64,000 nt of DNA from a virus, in the IMG/VR virus record IMGVR_UViG_3300035670_000099, positions 1 through 64,000 of that record; one strand, 5' to 3'. Position numbers and translations under genes: made by a program. Below, one piece after another: positions 1 through 6,823 of this stretch (positions are counted from its first letter, which is position 1; each line of letters opens with the position of its first letter). The notes below the pieces were generated by a model. The model ran no database searches. It was not told where the DNA came from and saw only the letters and a list, made by a program, of their open reading frames with translations.

Positions 1-4
1 GCTT

Positions 5-388
5 CTACTCTATCTCCACCTCCCCAAAATAATCTCTTAACTCTTTAACACTCTCTCTGTCTACTATCGCTCCGCTTAAATTAGCTCCCTCTACTATCAC
101 TCCATGCAAACTCGCTCCTCTTAAATCTGCTCCATGTAAACTCGCTCCTGTTAAGTTCGTGTTTGTTAAGTCTGCATACATTAAATTTGCGTTAGATAGA
201 TTTGCTCCTGTCAAGTCGGCTCCCACCAGCTTGGCAAATCTCAAGTCAGTAAAATTGAACGACGCAAATGATGCGTCTGCTCCTGTTAGATTTGCTCCAC
301 TCATGTCAACGAAGTCAAACCGCAAGTTCTGCAAGTTGACTCCAACTAGACTCTCCCCACTCAAATCTGTGCTGTTCAAATCTCTCAT
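5..388 (-). CDS. Pentapeptide-repeat protein
   Basis: This 127-residue protein is almost entirely A(D/N)LXX pentapeptide repeats (LSGANLTGADAS, LVGADLTGANLSNANL), which fold as a right-handed square beta-helix. The family is very common in cyanobacteria, and a few members mimic DNA and inhibit gyrase, but no function can be assigned here. The ATG is preceded by GGAGAG and overlaps the stop of the upstream pentapeptide gene as ATGA, so the two are translationally coupled. The short C-terminal tail (YFGEVEIE) resembles the tail of its neighbour (YFGEPK), pointing to gene duplication. Confidence 0.85.
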   Translation of the reverse strand: MRDLNSTDLSGESLVGVNLQNLRFDFVDMSGANLTGADASFASFNFTDLRFAKLVGADLTGANLSNANLMYADLTNTNLTGASLHGADLRGASLHGVIVEGANLSGAIVDRESVKELRDYFGEVEIE

Positions 389-759
389 TTTGGCTCTCCA
401 AAGTAATTAGTAATGTTTGTTATGTCGATTGTTGCGTTGAACAAATTTGCACCTTCTAAGTTAGCTCCTGTTAAATTTGCTCCTGTTAAATCAGCTTCTT
501 TTAAGTTTGCATACGCCAGATTTGCGTTGCTCAAATCAGCATTCACCAGATTGGTGTATCTGAAATCAGCTCCCCTGCAATCAGCATTGCTTAAATTGGC
601 ATTAGTCAAATCAGCATACTTGAAAGAAGTAAACTTTGCATCTACTCCACTTAAATTAGCTCCCCTTAGCTCTCCCATTGAAAAGCTGCTGTTAGACAAG
701 TCTTTTCCACTTAAATCTTGTCCAACAAAATCTTCTCCAAAATAATCTTGATTGTTCAT
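385..759 (-). CDS. Pentapeptide-repeat protein, paralogue of the next gene
   Basis: This is a 124-residue repeat protein starting at MNNQDYFGEDFVGQDLSG. The frame is open upstream to 921, but that stretch crosses a terminator and antisense-overlaps the preceding gene, so the ATG at 759 (AAGAG just upstream) is preferred; an ATG at 783 is the alternative. Repeats run from about residue 10 to residue 112 (ANLSGVDA, ADLTNANLSNADCRG), then a short YFGEPK tail. It forms a two-gene unit with the downstream paralogue. Function unknown. Confidence 0.8.
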   Translation of the reverse strand: MNNQDYFGEDFVGQDLSGKDLSNSSFSMGELRGANLSGVDAKFTSFKYADLTNANLSNADCRGADFRYTNLVNADLSNANLAYANLKEADLTGANLTGANLEGANLFNATIDITNITNYFGEPK

Positions 760-787
760 GTTGCTCTTATGCGGTGTTGACATTAAA

Positions 788-815
788 AAACCTGGAAATC
801 GTCCAGGTGCGTTTT
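788..815 (-). terminator. Rho-independent terminator
   Basis: On the minus strand ACCTGGA and TCCAGGT form a short hairpin followed by TTTTTT. It lies directly after the stop of the 94-residue gene at 816 and separates it from the pentapeptide pair. Confidence 0.75.
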
Positions 816-1100
816 TTAGATTGTTATTACCTTTCCCCTGTTGGGGCCAGACATGATAGTCGCCTTTCCTGGGAAGTATTTCGACACCTTCGCACAATCT
901 GTCGTGCGTGTGTCTGTGCATCCGACTACGGCAGCGTCGAGAAATCCGCTGTAGTCGAGTATGTTGCCTGACTCATTTACAAACTCAACAACGATTAGGT
1001 TCTCGTTATTGAGTTTGATTTGTTCTCCGATGAACTTGTGGCAGTCATCGGATGAACGGAGATTCAAGCTGGACGGTACTTGAATTTTTTTATAGTACAT
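816..1100 (-). CDS. Hypothetical protein, 94 aa
   Basis: No family recognised. The start is the ATG at 1100 (MYYKKIQVPSSLNLRSSDDC) because AAAGGAGA sits just upstream. A longer reading to 1160 would overlap the previous gene. The protein is soluble and ends SGPNRGKVITI, a glycine/lysine turn often seen in small beta-barrels, but that is only an impression. A terminator follows at once, so it ends the transcript that begins at the promoter near 1510. Confidence 0.65.
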   Translation of the reverse strand: MYYKKIQVPSSLNLRSSDDCHKFIGEQIKLNNENLIVVEFVNESGNILDYSGFLDAAVVGCTDTRTTDCAKVSKYFPGKATIMSGPNRGKVITI

Positions 1101-1110
1101 GATTTCTCCT

Positions 1111-1479
1111 TTAGTGGTAGCAGTCGTCAATGTCCAGATTTGGATCTGGAATGTACACAACTTCTGGGTGACTCCAAATCAAACCCTTCTGCTGATTCCA
1201 GAAGTTAGCGACGTTAAAGCCGCTTCCTTTTTCTGGAACGACATCAAACTGCAACTCCCACGGGGTGGGCTTAATTGCCACCGCGTGATAGGTGTGTTTG
1301 CCAGTTTTCCAGCGCAGTCTTCCCACATGCTCCATTGCTGGAGCAGCAAAGAATGCCGCTTCATCACTGACTTCGACATCAGTGTCAAAGTCATCACCTT
1401 CTGACTGGGCAGCGGCAGCGAATAATTCGTGCCACTCATTTTCGACATAGGTGTATTCCAACTCTTGGTAGAATTTCAC
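1111..1479 (-). CDS. Hypothetical acidic protein, 122 aa, GTG start
   Basis: The GTG at 1479 is preceded by GGAGACGAAAGCA, an acceptable ribosome-binding site. The protein (MKFYQELEYTYVENEWHEL) is acidic in its first half, has a stretch rich in aromatic and charged residues (GSGFNVANFWNQQKG), and ends DIDDCYH. I recognise no domain. It is the first gene behind the promoter at 1508-1536. Confidence 0.65.
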   Translation of the reverse strand: MKFYQELEYTYVENEWHELFAAAAQSEGDDFDTDVEVSDEAAFFAAPAMEHVGRLRWKTGKHTYHAVAIKPTPWELQFDVVPEKGSGFNVANFWNQQKGLIWSHPEVVYIPDPNLDIDDCYH

Positions 1480-1507
1480 TGCTTTCGTCTCCGTTCACTA
1501 CTCTTTT

Positions 1508-1536
1508 ATCATAAACTACTTTTATTTTATCGTCAA
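1508..1536 (-). promoter_or_regulatory. Sigma70-type promoter, copy 1 of a repeated element
   Basis: On the minus strand this reads TTGACG, 17 bases, TATGAT, upstream of the GTG-start gene. The spacer (ATAAAATAAAAGTAGTT) and the upstream TTTTTCTAAACCCC are shared almost base for base with the promoters at 3318 and 4031, and the spacer with 7117. The match extends beyond the hexamers. Confidence 0.8.
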
Positions 1537-1564
1537 GGGGTTTAGAAAAAAAATGTTTTGGATG

Positions 1565-1651
1565 CAAAAAGTGCTTTACAGCTAATCCAAATTACAACTT
1601 TTAGTTTCCAAAACCCTTGCAAAATCAACAAAAAGTGCTTTACAGCTAATC
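1565..1651. repeat. 23-bp direct repeat, two copies
   Basis: CAAAAAGTGCTTTACAGC plus TAATC occurs at 1565-1587 and again at 1629-1651, 64 bases apart, with no mismatch. The second copy contains the stop codon of the candidate small gene at 1646. The rest of this interval (1537-1645) holds nothing else I can identify. Confidence 0.85.
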
Positions 1652-1783
1652 TTTCTCCTTTTGCTTTTCCATTTCGCGCATTAGCTCCTGCAAAGCTATT
1701 GCTAATGCGCGTAACTCTTTGAGTGTTTGAGCGTCTATGATGATTTCACAGACTAACTCTCCACTCTCTGCACCAGCTTTCAA
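1646..1783 (-). CDS. Candidate small protein, 45 aa, TTG start
   Basis: A minus-strand frame out of phase with the preceding gene encodes LKAGAESGELVCEIIIDAQT followed by LKELRALAIALQELMREMEK and QKEKD. The second half is a clean amphipathic helix or coiled coil with coding-like composition. The only start I see is the TTG at 1783, inside the end of the upstream gene and without a strong ribosome-binding site. It could instead be reached by a frameshift from that gene. The start is uncertain. Confidence 0.4.
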   Translation of the reverse strand: MKAGAESGELVCEIIIDAQTLKELRALAIALQELMREMEKQKEKD

Positions 1784-2036
1784 ACTCTGGTGATTGCATC
1801 GTCATTCCATGAGGCAACACATACCTTGCCTCAATCTCAGTCTTGTATAAGTGCCTCCCATTAACAGCTTTAGCAGCTGCTAATCCAGCCTTGGTGGCTG
1901 GAAAGTATCTATTCTGTTCTTCTAGCTCGTCATCGCCTAAGACGATGACAGAAACACAATAGCATGGGATTAGTCTGTCTTTGAAGACAGACAATCTATT
2001 GGCATGCCATTGTGCTGGACGTTCTAATGCTTTCAT
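1746..2036 (-). CDS. Hypothetical protein, 96 aa, downstream of a hammerhead ribozyme
   Basis: The start is the ATG at 2036 (MKALERPAQWHANRLSVFKD) because CAGGAGAAAA lies directly upstream; the frame further up runs through the ribozyme. The sequence has a YFPATKAGLAAAKA segment and ends EFESWCREWRVSL. I recognise no family. Ribozyme cleavage would leave an mRNA with a 5' hydroxyl end about 30 nucleotides before this start codon. Confidence 0.7.
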   Translation of the reverse strand: MKALERPAQWHANRLSVFKDRLIPCYCVSVIVLGDDELEEQNRYFPATKAGLAAAKAVNGRHLYKTEIEARYVLPHGMTMQSPEFESWCREWRVSL

Positions 2037-2061
2037 TTTTCTCCTGTGGGTGTAAACAGCT

Positions 2062-2118
2062 CCCACGACTGCCTTTCGGCAGTTTCGTCTACCGCTGCTA
2101 GTAGACTCGTCAGGTGGG
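2062..2118 (-). ncRNA. Type I hammerhead self-cleaving ribozyme
   Basis: The minus-strand RNA contains every invariant hammerhead element in order. These are stem I 5' strand CCCAC, core CUGACGA, stem II GUCUAC/GUAGAC closing the loop UAGCAGCG, core GAAA, stem III ACUGCC/GGCAGU with a GAAA tetraloop, cleavage nucleotide C, and stem I 3' strand GUGGG. Because stem I is the open helix this is a type I ribozyme. Cleavage is predicted between plus-strand positions 2067 and 2066. It sits between the stop of the 387-residue gene (2123) and the ribosome-binding site of the 96-residue gene, so it should cut that bicistronic mRNA between the two genes. Confidence 0.92.
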
Positions 2119-2122
2119 TGGA

Positions 2123-3286
2123 TTATTTTGCTGCCCACTTCTCAAATGATTTAACAGGTAACGAGCGCTTCTGTCTGTCAAGCACGTATTCATCATACGC
2201 ATTCAGAATACTCGTTTTAGCCGCTATCTTGGCTTCTTTCTCGCCAAGTCTTAGCTCTATTTGTGCCAGGACAGCAGCTTCATCACTGCCTAGCTCCTTG
2301 GATTTATAGCGATCAACGGCATTTAGTCCGTTCCTGCGATCGTCCATTGACTCGATAACTTGTCCCATCTCTGGGTTCCAGAAATAGGAGACAACGTAAT
2401 CGTCTCCCACCCAAAAACGCTGCTTACCAGCGTTTCTTTTTATTTTTGCAAACCAGTCGGGTACTGGTACTGCTGCTGCTTTCTTTGCAGCTTCTTCTTT
2501 TCTCTGTATATCGTATTGTTCATTGAGCATTCTTTGATGCTCAATCGTTTTGACAAATCCATCCCATGTCATATTCTCCCGTTGGAGAAATTCGTACACC
2601 CATTTCTGGATATACTTTAATACTTCTTTCTCACTCCAGATGTGAGTGAAGTTTTCATCCGCCCAGACGGTAGTGCCATCTTTATGGCGGTATTCATAAC
2701 GAGTTTCATAATCGTTATGAATATAGGTGTTATTACGCATACCGTCTCCTTCCACTAGAGATGGTATGGCTATTTCTTTCTTTCTCCCTGTTGGAGAGAA
2801 TCTTTGTCCCCAGTACTTTCTTGGTAGATTATTTACTACCGAACCAACTGCTTCCTCGATTGAGGAAGCAGCGATAATAGCTGCTTTGTATCCTGGACAC
2901 GCGTACTTATCCCAGTCGGATAAGCACGCAAAGTTTTTCTCTACTTCTTCTAGTAGAGAATTTTTACTTTCATCTTCCCAGCTAATCAACTGGGAAATTC
3001 TATCAGCATCAGTATCTATGCTTCCATAGATACTGATTTCTACTTCTTCCCAGTTTATATCTTCTGGGTTTTGGGATATTGTTAATATCCCGTTTATTAG
3101 CTTCCCATTTAAATGGGAAGCTAGTCTCTTTTGTATGTCTATGTGTAACTGATTACACTTTATTTTATAACTCATTTGTTCCTCCAATAATTTCTCAGCG
3201 TCCAGCAGTGGGAGGATATACCGCCGGCATCCAGCTTTTACTAGCACTGTGTATTTTGCTATTTGTCTCTGAATCGCCGTCGTCAT
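2123..3286 (-). CDS. Hypothetical protein, 387 aa
   Basis: A large soluble protein (MTTAIQRQIAKYTVLVKAGC) with no domain I can name. It is rich in aromatic and charged residues, has an HKDGTTVWADENFTHIWSEK region near residue 200, a WVGDDYVVSYFW strand-like segment near 290, and a helical C terminus (LDRQKRSLPVKSFEKWAAK). Its start is supported by the promoter at 3318-3347 and an AGGAGTAGGAAG ribosome-binding site. The hammerhead ribozyme begins five bases after its stop codon, so its mRNA would end in a 2',3'-cyclic phosphate inside the ribozyme. Confidence 0.7.
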   Translation of the reverse strand: MTTAIQRQIAKYTVLVKAGCRRYILPLLDAEKLLEEQMSYKIKCNQLHIDIQKRLASHLNGKLINGILTISQNPEDINWEEVEISIYGSIDTDADRISQLISWEDESKNSLLEEVEKNFACLSDWDKYACPGYKAAIIAASSIEEAVGSVVNNLPRKYWGQRFSPTGRKKEIAIPSLVEGDGMRNNTYIHNDYETRYEYRHKDGTTVWADENFTHIWSEKEVLKYIQKWVYEFLQRENMTWDGFVKTIEHQRMLNEQYDIQRKEEAAKKAAAVPVPDWFAKIKRNAGKQRFWVGDDYVVSYFWNPEMGQVIESMDDRRNGLNAVDRYKSKELGSDEAAVLAQIELRLGEKEAKIAAKTSILNAYDEYVLDRQKRSLPVKSFEKWAAK

Positions 3287-3317
3287 CTTCCTACTCCTGA
3301 ACTTTGTTTACTCCTTT

Positions 3318-3347
3318 AATATAAACTACCTTTTATTTTATTGTCAA
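3318..3347 (-). promoter_or_regulatory. Sigma70-type promoter, copy 2 of the repeated element
   Basis: On the minus strand: TTGACA, 18 bases, TATATT, preceded by TTTTTCTAAACCCC exactly as in copy 1. It drives the 387-residue gene, the ribozyme and the gene after it. Confidence 0.8.
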
Positions 3348-3374
3348 GGGGTTTAGAAAAATTTCTTTTTTAAT

Positions 3375-3398
3375 AACCCACCCCTTGGGTGGGTTTAC
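3375..3398 (-). terminator. Terminator hairpin after the 198-residue gene
   Basis: AACCCACCC and GGGTGGGTT form a perfect 9-bp stem with a three-base loop, followed on the minus strand by an AT-rich tract with few U residues. It lies 4 bases beyond the stop codon at 3400. Confidence 0.65.
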
Positions 3399-3399
3399 T

Positions 3400-3996
3400 T
3401 TAATCTCTATCGTCCCAATGACTAACTCTTGTCTCTCTGTTGGGTTTTATCCACTCCATTGACTGGATTTCTTCCAACTCCAAGAACTGCTCTCTCCACT
3501 TCATCAGTTCTTGTTCATCCACCATCTCCGCATCAGCAGAGTTGATTGACATTATCATCTCTTTTATCGTCATGTACTCACACACGACAATCTCTACACT
3601 GTTGTCATACTTCACTATCCCTATGTCTGGGCCGTCTCTTAACACCATCCTGATTTTGAGTTTGTGTGTTAATACATCAGATAAGAAGTCTCTAGCAGCA
3701 AACCGGAAATTTAAATACGCCGCTAAAGCAATGATTTGCCCCCTCCTGGGGGAGAGTTCTCCCGCCACAGCAGGTAGTTCCTCAGCTTCCTCTACCGTCT
3801 CTAGAACGTATTCCAGAGACGGTGCATAGCACTCGTCTACTTGCTCAAAGCTGAGTCTTCCATCACAATAAGTCATTCTTACTGCATATTGCTTCATCGC
3901 TATGACTGCGCATAGCTTGTGAAATGCAGTATTTTCCCCGCTAAGGGAGAATTTTTTAACCAATTCTTGAGATTGTTTATAGCTTAATGTCTTCAT
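3400..3996 (-). CDS. Hypothetical protein, 198 aa
   Basis: The protein begins MKTLSYKQSQELVKKFSLSG; an N-terminal helical half is followed by a region with regular strands (HKLKIRMVLRDGPDIGIVKY, VEIVVCEYMTIKEM). No family recognised. It is a single-gene transcription unit, between the promoter at 4031-4059 and the terminator at 3375. AAGAGAGGGAATT before the ATG is the ribosome-binding site. Confidence 0.65.
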   Translation of the reverse strand: MKTLSYKQSQELVKKFSLSGENTAFHKLCAVIAMKQYAVRMTYCDGRLSFEQVDECYAPSLEYVLETVEEAEELPAVAGELSPRRGQIIALAAYLNFRFAARDFLSDVLTHKLKIRMVLRDGPDIGIVKYDNSVEIVVCEYMTIKEMIMSINSADAEMVDEQELMKWREQFLELEEIQSMEWIKPNRETRVSHWDDRD

Positions 3997-4030
3997 AATT
4001 CCCTCTCTTGTCTAAAATATTTATTCTTTC

Positions 4031-4059
4031 AAGATAAACTACTTTTTATTAATTGTCAA
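4031..4059 (-). promoter_or_regulatory. Sigma70-type promoter, copy 3 of the repeated element
   Basis: On the minus strand: TTGACA, 17 bases, TATCTT. Upstream TTTTTCTAAA and the spacer end AAAAAGTAGTT match copies 1 and 2. It drives the 198-residue gene. Confidence 0.8.
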
Positions 4060-4076
4060 GCACTTTAGAAAAATTT

Positions 4077-4106
4077 TTTACACCAAAAACTAATATCTGC
4101 TATAAT
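4077..4106 (+). promoter_or_regulatory. Strong plus-strand promoter with extended -10
   Basis: TTTACA, 18 bases, then TGCTATAAT, a consensus extended -10. It points into a 90-base interval with no plus-strand open frame, so it most likely serves a small RNA. Confidence 0.6.
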
Positions 4107-4111
4107 ATATA

Positions 4112-4206
4112 CACCCTGCTGCTTGCGAAGTTTCAAGTTCCACTTAAAATACGCCTAAACGCAATCTATTGATATGCTACAGGCATAGCAAGAGCGGGGT
4201 TTTTAA
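4112..4206 (+). ncRNA. Candidate small RNA of about 90 nt
   Basis: Transcription from the extended -10 promoter would begin near 4112. The RNA would end at AGAGCGGGG followed by TTTTT (4193-4203). Its two ends are partly complementary (CCCTGCTGCTTGC near 4114 with GCAAGAGCGGGG near 4187, with bulges), so it may fold into a closed rod, with a local ATGCTA/TAGCA hairpin near the 3' end. I see no coding frame or known RNA family. Its 3' end meets the stop codon of the HigA-like gene on the other strand. Confidence 0.4.
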
Positions 4207-4472
4207 TTAGACAGTAACATTCGGTACTGAAATTCTCTATTAAGCCAAAAGCTAGATGTACTACCAAGCACTTGTTCTAGTCTAGCTGCCACATCTTTAT
4301 CGATTAACGCTTCACCACCAATTAATTGATTTGTATATTCAATTGTGTAATTCAATTGCTGTGACAACTGCTCTATTGTCCAGCCGCGCTCTTCTGCTAT
4401 ATCCAATATTGTGTCCCCTGGGGGAGAAATCCAGCTGTTAGTAATTTGCATGGTTAATTGCTTGGTGAGCAA
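4203..4472 (-). CDS. HigA-like / XRE helix-turn-helix regulator
   Basis: An 82-89 residue protein with a HigA-type motif: SPPGDTILDIAEERGWTIEQ followed by LSQQLNYTIEYTNQLIGGEA. The ending is typical of HigA antitoxins (AARLEQVLGSTSSFWLNRE). The TTG at 4472 has AGGAG five bases upstream; an ATG at 4451 is possible but lacks one. No HigB toxin gene is adjacent, so it is more likely a stand-alone phage regulator. It diverges from an antirepressor-like gene across an inverted repeat it may bind. Confidence 0.7.
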   Translation of the reverse strand: MLTKQLTMQITNSWISPPGDTILDIAEERGWTIEQLSQQLNYTIEYTNQLIGGEALIDKDVAARLEQVLGSTSSFWLNREFQYRMLLSN

Positions 4473-4500
4473 AACTCTCCTAAGAAAGTTTTGCTACAAT
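4468..4500. promoter_or_regulatory. Inverted repeat over a divergent promoter (candidate operator)
   Basis: AGCAAAACT and AGTTTTGCT are perfect 9-bp arms around a 10-base centre (4468-4495). The right arm overlaps TTTTGCTACAAT, an extended -10 for the plus-strand gene at 4533. The left arm overlaps the TTG start of the HigA-like gene, whose ribosome-binding site lies in the centre. Confidence 0.6.
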
Positions 4501-4532
4501 AGTAAAATCCACCCTTTTTTGGAGCTACTATC

Positions 4533-5324
4533 ATGAAATCTATTATAGCACAGATTGATCTTGGTTTTGCAACAGTTGAAGGATTAATGTTGCCAGACGG
4601 AACTTATGCTGTTTCTGTCCCTCAGATTGCTAAGTTGTTTTCGTTAGAATCTTCAAATGCTGCTAGAGATGTTAAAAATTTAGTCAAAAATAGCACTTTA
4701 GTTAATCTCGTCAACTGTGGACAAGAAAAACAGAGCAAACCTAGTCACAGTAAGGATTCCAGACTCGTCATAGAAGAAGAATTATTTTCGGCTAACACTG
4801 AAAAAGATGTTACTTTTGATATTGTCCGTCAAACACAAATAGAAGGACAAAGACATAAAATTAACATCATTTCCTTGGAAGATTTTTCTAAAGTTATATA
4901 TGAACTGCAAAAGAAAGGTAATCCTGTTGCAGATGCTTTCTTGCGAGCGCTAATAATAGAAGGAATAGAACGCAGGTTTGATAAAGCATTTGGCAAGTTT
5001 GTAGAAGAACAAGAACGCAATAGCAGAATACGACTTCGGATGGAACGTATATTAGCTAGAACAGAATGGACTGATACTTTGATGAACAGAAGTCTAAAAT
5101 TGTATGGAGTAAAGCCAAAAGCACAAGACTACCAAAGATGGACTGTTTACGTAAACAAGATGTTGTTTAATCAACCACACTTTCAATGTGATAGAGACAC
5201 TATGAGTGAAGAAGAACAGAAAATAATAAAAGCATTTGAGACAACGGCTAGCTTTAAAGCTAAAAAATATCCAAATGCTACTCCGGACGAGATAATAACT
5301 ATGGCTGTAAATGTCTTTCTGTAA
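4533..5324 (+). CDS. Antirepressor-like phage protein, 263 aa
   Basis: The N terminus (MLPDGTYAVSVPQIAKLFSL) resembles the DNA-binding N-terminal part of phage antirepressor proteins, where a short sheet is followed by a helix-turn-helix-like segment that recognises the protein's own site. The middle (IISLEDFSKVIYELQKKGNP) and a helical C-terminal half (residues 130-263) are less familiar. GGAGCTACTATC precedes the ATG. It faces the HigA-like regulator across an operator-like palindrome, suggesting a genetic switch. The family call rests on resemblance only. Confidence 0.5.
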   Translation: MKSIIAQIDLGFATVEGLMLPDGTYAVSVPQIAKLFSLESSNAARDVKNLVKNSTLVNLVNCGQEKQSKPSHSKDSRLVIEEELFSANTEKDVTFDIVRQTQIEGQRHKINIISLEDFSKVIYELQKKGNPVADAFLRALIIEGIERRFDKAFGKFVEEQERNSRIRLRMERILARTEWTDTLMNRSLKLYGVKPKAQDYQRWTVYVNKMLFNQPHFQCDRDTMSEEEQKIIKAFETTASFKAKKYPNATPDEIITMAVNVFL

Positions 5325-5330
5325 ATAATC

Positions 5331-5362
5331 AAAAAGCCTAGGACGTATCCTAGGCTTTGTTC
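5331..5362. terminator. Bidirectional terminator
   Basis: AAAGCCTAGGA and TCCTAGGCTTT form a perfect 11-bp stem with a CGTA loop, flanked by A and T runs. It lies between the convergent genes ending at 5324 and 5364. Confidence 0.85.
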
Positions 5363-5363
5363 G

Positions 5364-5885
5364 TTAACCGTTAACTATCTTTTCCCATTTTTTGAGATCA
5401 TCCAGATGAATCTCATCAAATGTCTGGTATTTGTCTTCATAGATATAGTATTTCCAATCATTCAAACTTTTGGTTGTCTCCTCTGGATTATTCTTAATTG
5501 CCAAGATATACAGCTTATCTGGCAAAACTTTATGAAATAAGAAGTCTTGTATATAGACTCCAGGGTGCCAATGTTTGACAGCATTTCTGACATCTTGCGA
5601 TAATGTTTTGGAGCAAGATTCAATAACAATTGATCTGTTTGTGTGACAGATTAACCAATTGCTTTTTTCTTCTGGACTAATGTTGAAGATGTTATCAGCC
5701 ACATCGGATTGACTAACACCATTAAAATATAAGTCAACTTTCTGTTCTTTCTTGAAAATCACTTGCAAAGGTTTTTCGCCCTTTGCTTTGTGTTCCCACA
5801 CCTGATAGTCACCGCAATTGATTTTGCGGCACTCGTAATGGGTTAATGTTTTTACCGTTCCAGTGCCGTTGATATATACAAACAT
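5364..5885 (-). CDS. Hypothetical protein, 173 aa
   Basis: A soluble protein (MFVYINGTGTVKTLTHYECR) with no domain I recognise. It contains strand-like segments (PLQVIFKKEQKVDLYFNG) and an HWHPGVYIQDFLFHKV region in the middle. It is alone in its unit, between a perfect consensus promoter (5912-5940) and the terminator at 5331. AAGAGGTAACACA before the ATG is the ribosome-binding site. Confidence 0.65.
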   Translation of the reverse strand: MFVYINGTGTVKTLTHYECRKINCGDYQVWEHKAKGEKPLQVIFKKEQKVDLYFNGVSQSDVADNIFNISPEEKSNWLICHTNRSIVIESCSKTLSQDVRNAVKHWHPGVYIQDFLFHKVLPDKLYILAIKNNPEETTKSLNDWKYYIYEDKYQTFDEIHLDDLKKWEKIVNG

Positions 5886-5911
5886 TGTGTTACCTCTTAA
5901 ATATTACTTAG

Positions 5912-5940
5912 ATTATAATATTAAAAACAAAAACTGTCAA
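5912..5940 (-). promoter_or_regulatory. Consensus sigma70 promoter
   Basis: On the minus strand: TTGACA, 17 bases, TATAAT, both hexamers perfect, 27 bases before the start codon of the 173-residue gene. Confidence 0.85.
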
Positions 5941-5954
5941 TAGATTTATAATAA

Positions 5955-5977
5955 AAACCTCCTAAAAAAGGAGGTTT
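5955..5977 (-). terminator. Terminator after the third pentapeptide gene
   Basis: AAACCTCCT and AGGAGGTTT form a 9-bp stem followed on the minus strand by TTATT. It lies 5 bases past the stop at 5982. Confidence 0.75.
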
Positions 5978-5981
5978 AATT

Positions 5982-6362
5982 TTAGTTCCAAAATCTTGTT
6001 TTATTAAAACTCGCGTTATCCAAATTAGTTTTTTGAATAGTGCAACGCCTTAAATCTGCTTTTTTCAGATTGGCATTTTTGAATATTGTCCCATTCAAAT
6101 CAGAGTAAGACAAAATTGCTTCCTCTAAATTAGCGTCTGTAAAATTAGCATTTTTTAAATCAGCGCCTTTTAATATAGCACCATTCAATTTAGCGTTAAC
6201 TAAAATGGCATTACTTAAAACAGCGCCTGTTAAATTAGCGTTTGTCAAGTTAGCGTTTGTTAAGTCAGCACTTGTCAAATTAGCACCTATCAAATTAGCA
6301 TTTGATAAGTCGTATCCTTTCAAGTCAGCGTAACTTAAGTCAGTGTATTCGAGACTTTCCAT
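5982..6362 (-). CDS. Pentapeptide-repeat protein, 126 aa
   Basis: Residues 5 to 118 are continuous pentapeptide repeats (YADLKGYDLSNANLIGANLT, NANLTGAVLSNAILVNAKLN), giving about 22 units in a right-handed beta-helix. It is separate from the pair at the left edge and differs from it by a lysine- and asparagine-richer composition. The ATG at 6362 follows AAGGATTAAACAAAT. Function unknown; gyrase inhibition is one precedent in the family. Confidence 0.85.
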   Translation of the reverse strand: MESLEYTDLSYADLKGYDLSNANLIGANLTSADLTNANLTNANLTGAVLSNAILVNAKLNGAILKGADLKNANFTDANLEEAILSYSDLNGTIFKNANLKKADLRRCTIQKTNLDNASFNKTRFWN

Positions 6363-6396
6363 ATTTGTTTAATCCTTAATTATCTTAACTATTTTA

Positions 6397-6798
6397 TCAA
6401 AAATTTTTGACATATTTCTTAGCGTAAGTTTTGTATTTAACCACCTCCTTTAAATAAGTTTCTGGTGCAATAATCACAACTTCTGTTCTGTCTTCATGCT
6501 TGGTAAGTGATTCTACAAGTCCTTCCACAAGTGCTTTAAATGCTGTTTTTTGCCTATCATTAGAAACTAATTGGGAAAACATACTATCCAAGTTCTTGAA
6601 TACTCCAACGCTTTTATTTAAGTCTGTGGAAAATAGCATTATTCCCCATTGTTGTATCCACCGTTGTTCGGTATAGTTTTCCTCAATCAGTATTCTAGTA
6701 ATAATATGTCTTCTTACAGGTGTTAATATCTCTACTACTGTGTGTCCTGGGTAAATTGCAGCTACATCAATTTCTTGAGTGTAAACACTTACAGTCAT
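6397..6798 (-). CDS. Hypothetical protein, 133 aa
   Basis: The start is the ATG at 6798 (MTVSVYTQEIDVAAIYPGHT), preceded by AGGTAGATAT. The longer frame to 6876 would overlap the preceding gene. The protein looks like a mixed alpha/beta domain (VVEILTPVRRHIITRILIEE, TEVVIIAPETYLKEVVKYKT) and ends in lysines. No family recognised. It is co-transcribed with the 88-residue gene upstream. Confidence 0.6.
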   Translation of the reverse strand: MTVSVYTQEIDVAAIYPGHTVVEILTPVRRHIITRILIEENYTEQRWIQQWGIMLFSTDLNKSVGVFKNLDSMFSQLVSNDRQKTAFKALVEGLVESLTKHEDRTEVVIIAPETYLKEVVKYKTYAKKYVKNF

Positions 6799-6823
6799 AT
6801 ATCTACCTATAGTTTTGACATTA

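Noticed and set aside
1-1480. Plus-strand frames antisense to the pentapeptide genes
   Set aside because: They mirror the pentapeptide repeats of the minus strand and have no ribosome-binding sites.
1565-1651. CRISPR array from the 23-bp direct repeat
   Set aside because: Only two copies, 64 bases apart, and no cas genes nearby.
3500-3520. CTGATGA hammerhead-like core on the minus strand
   Set aside because: It lies within a coding region and lacks the GAAA half and flanking stems.
4112-4206. tRNA-like TTCAAGTTCC segment
   Set aside because: No acceptor, anticodon or T-stem pairing around it.
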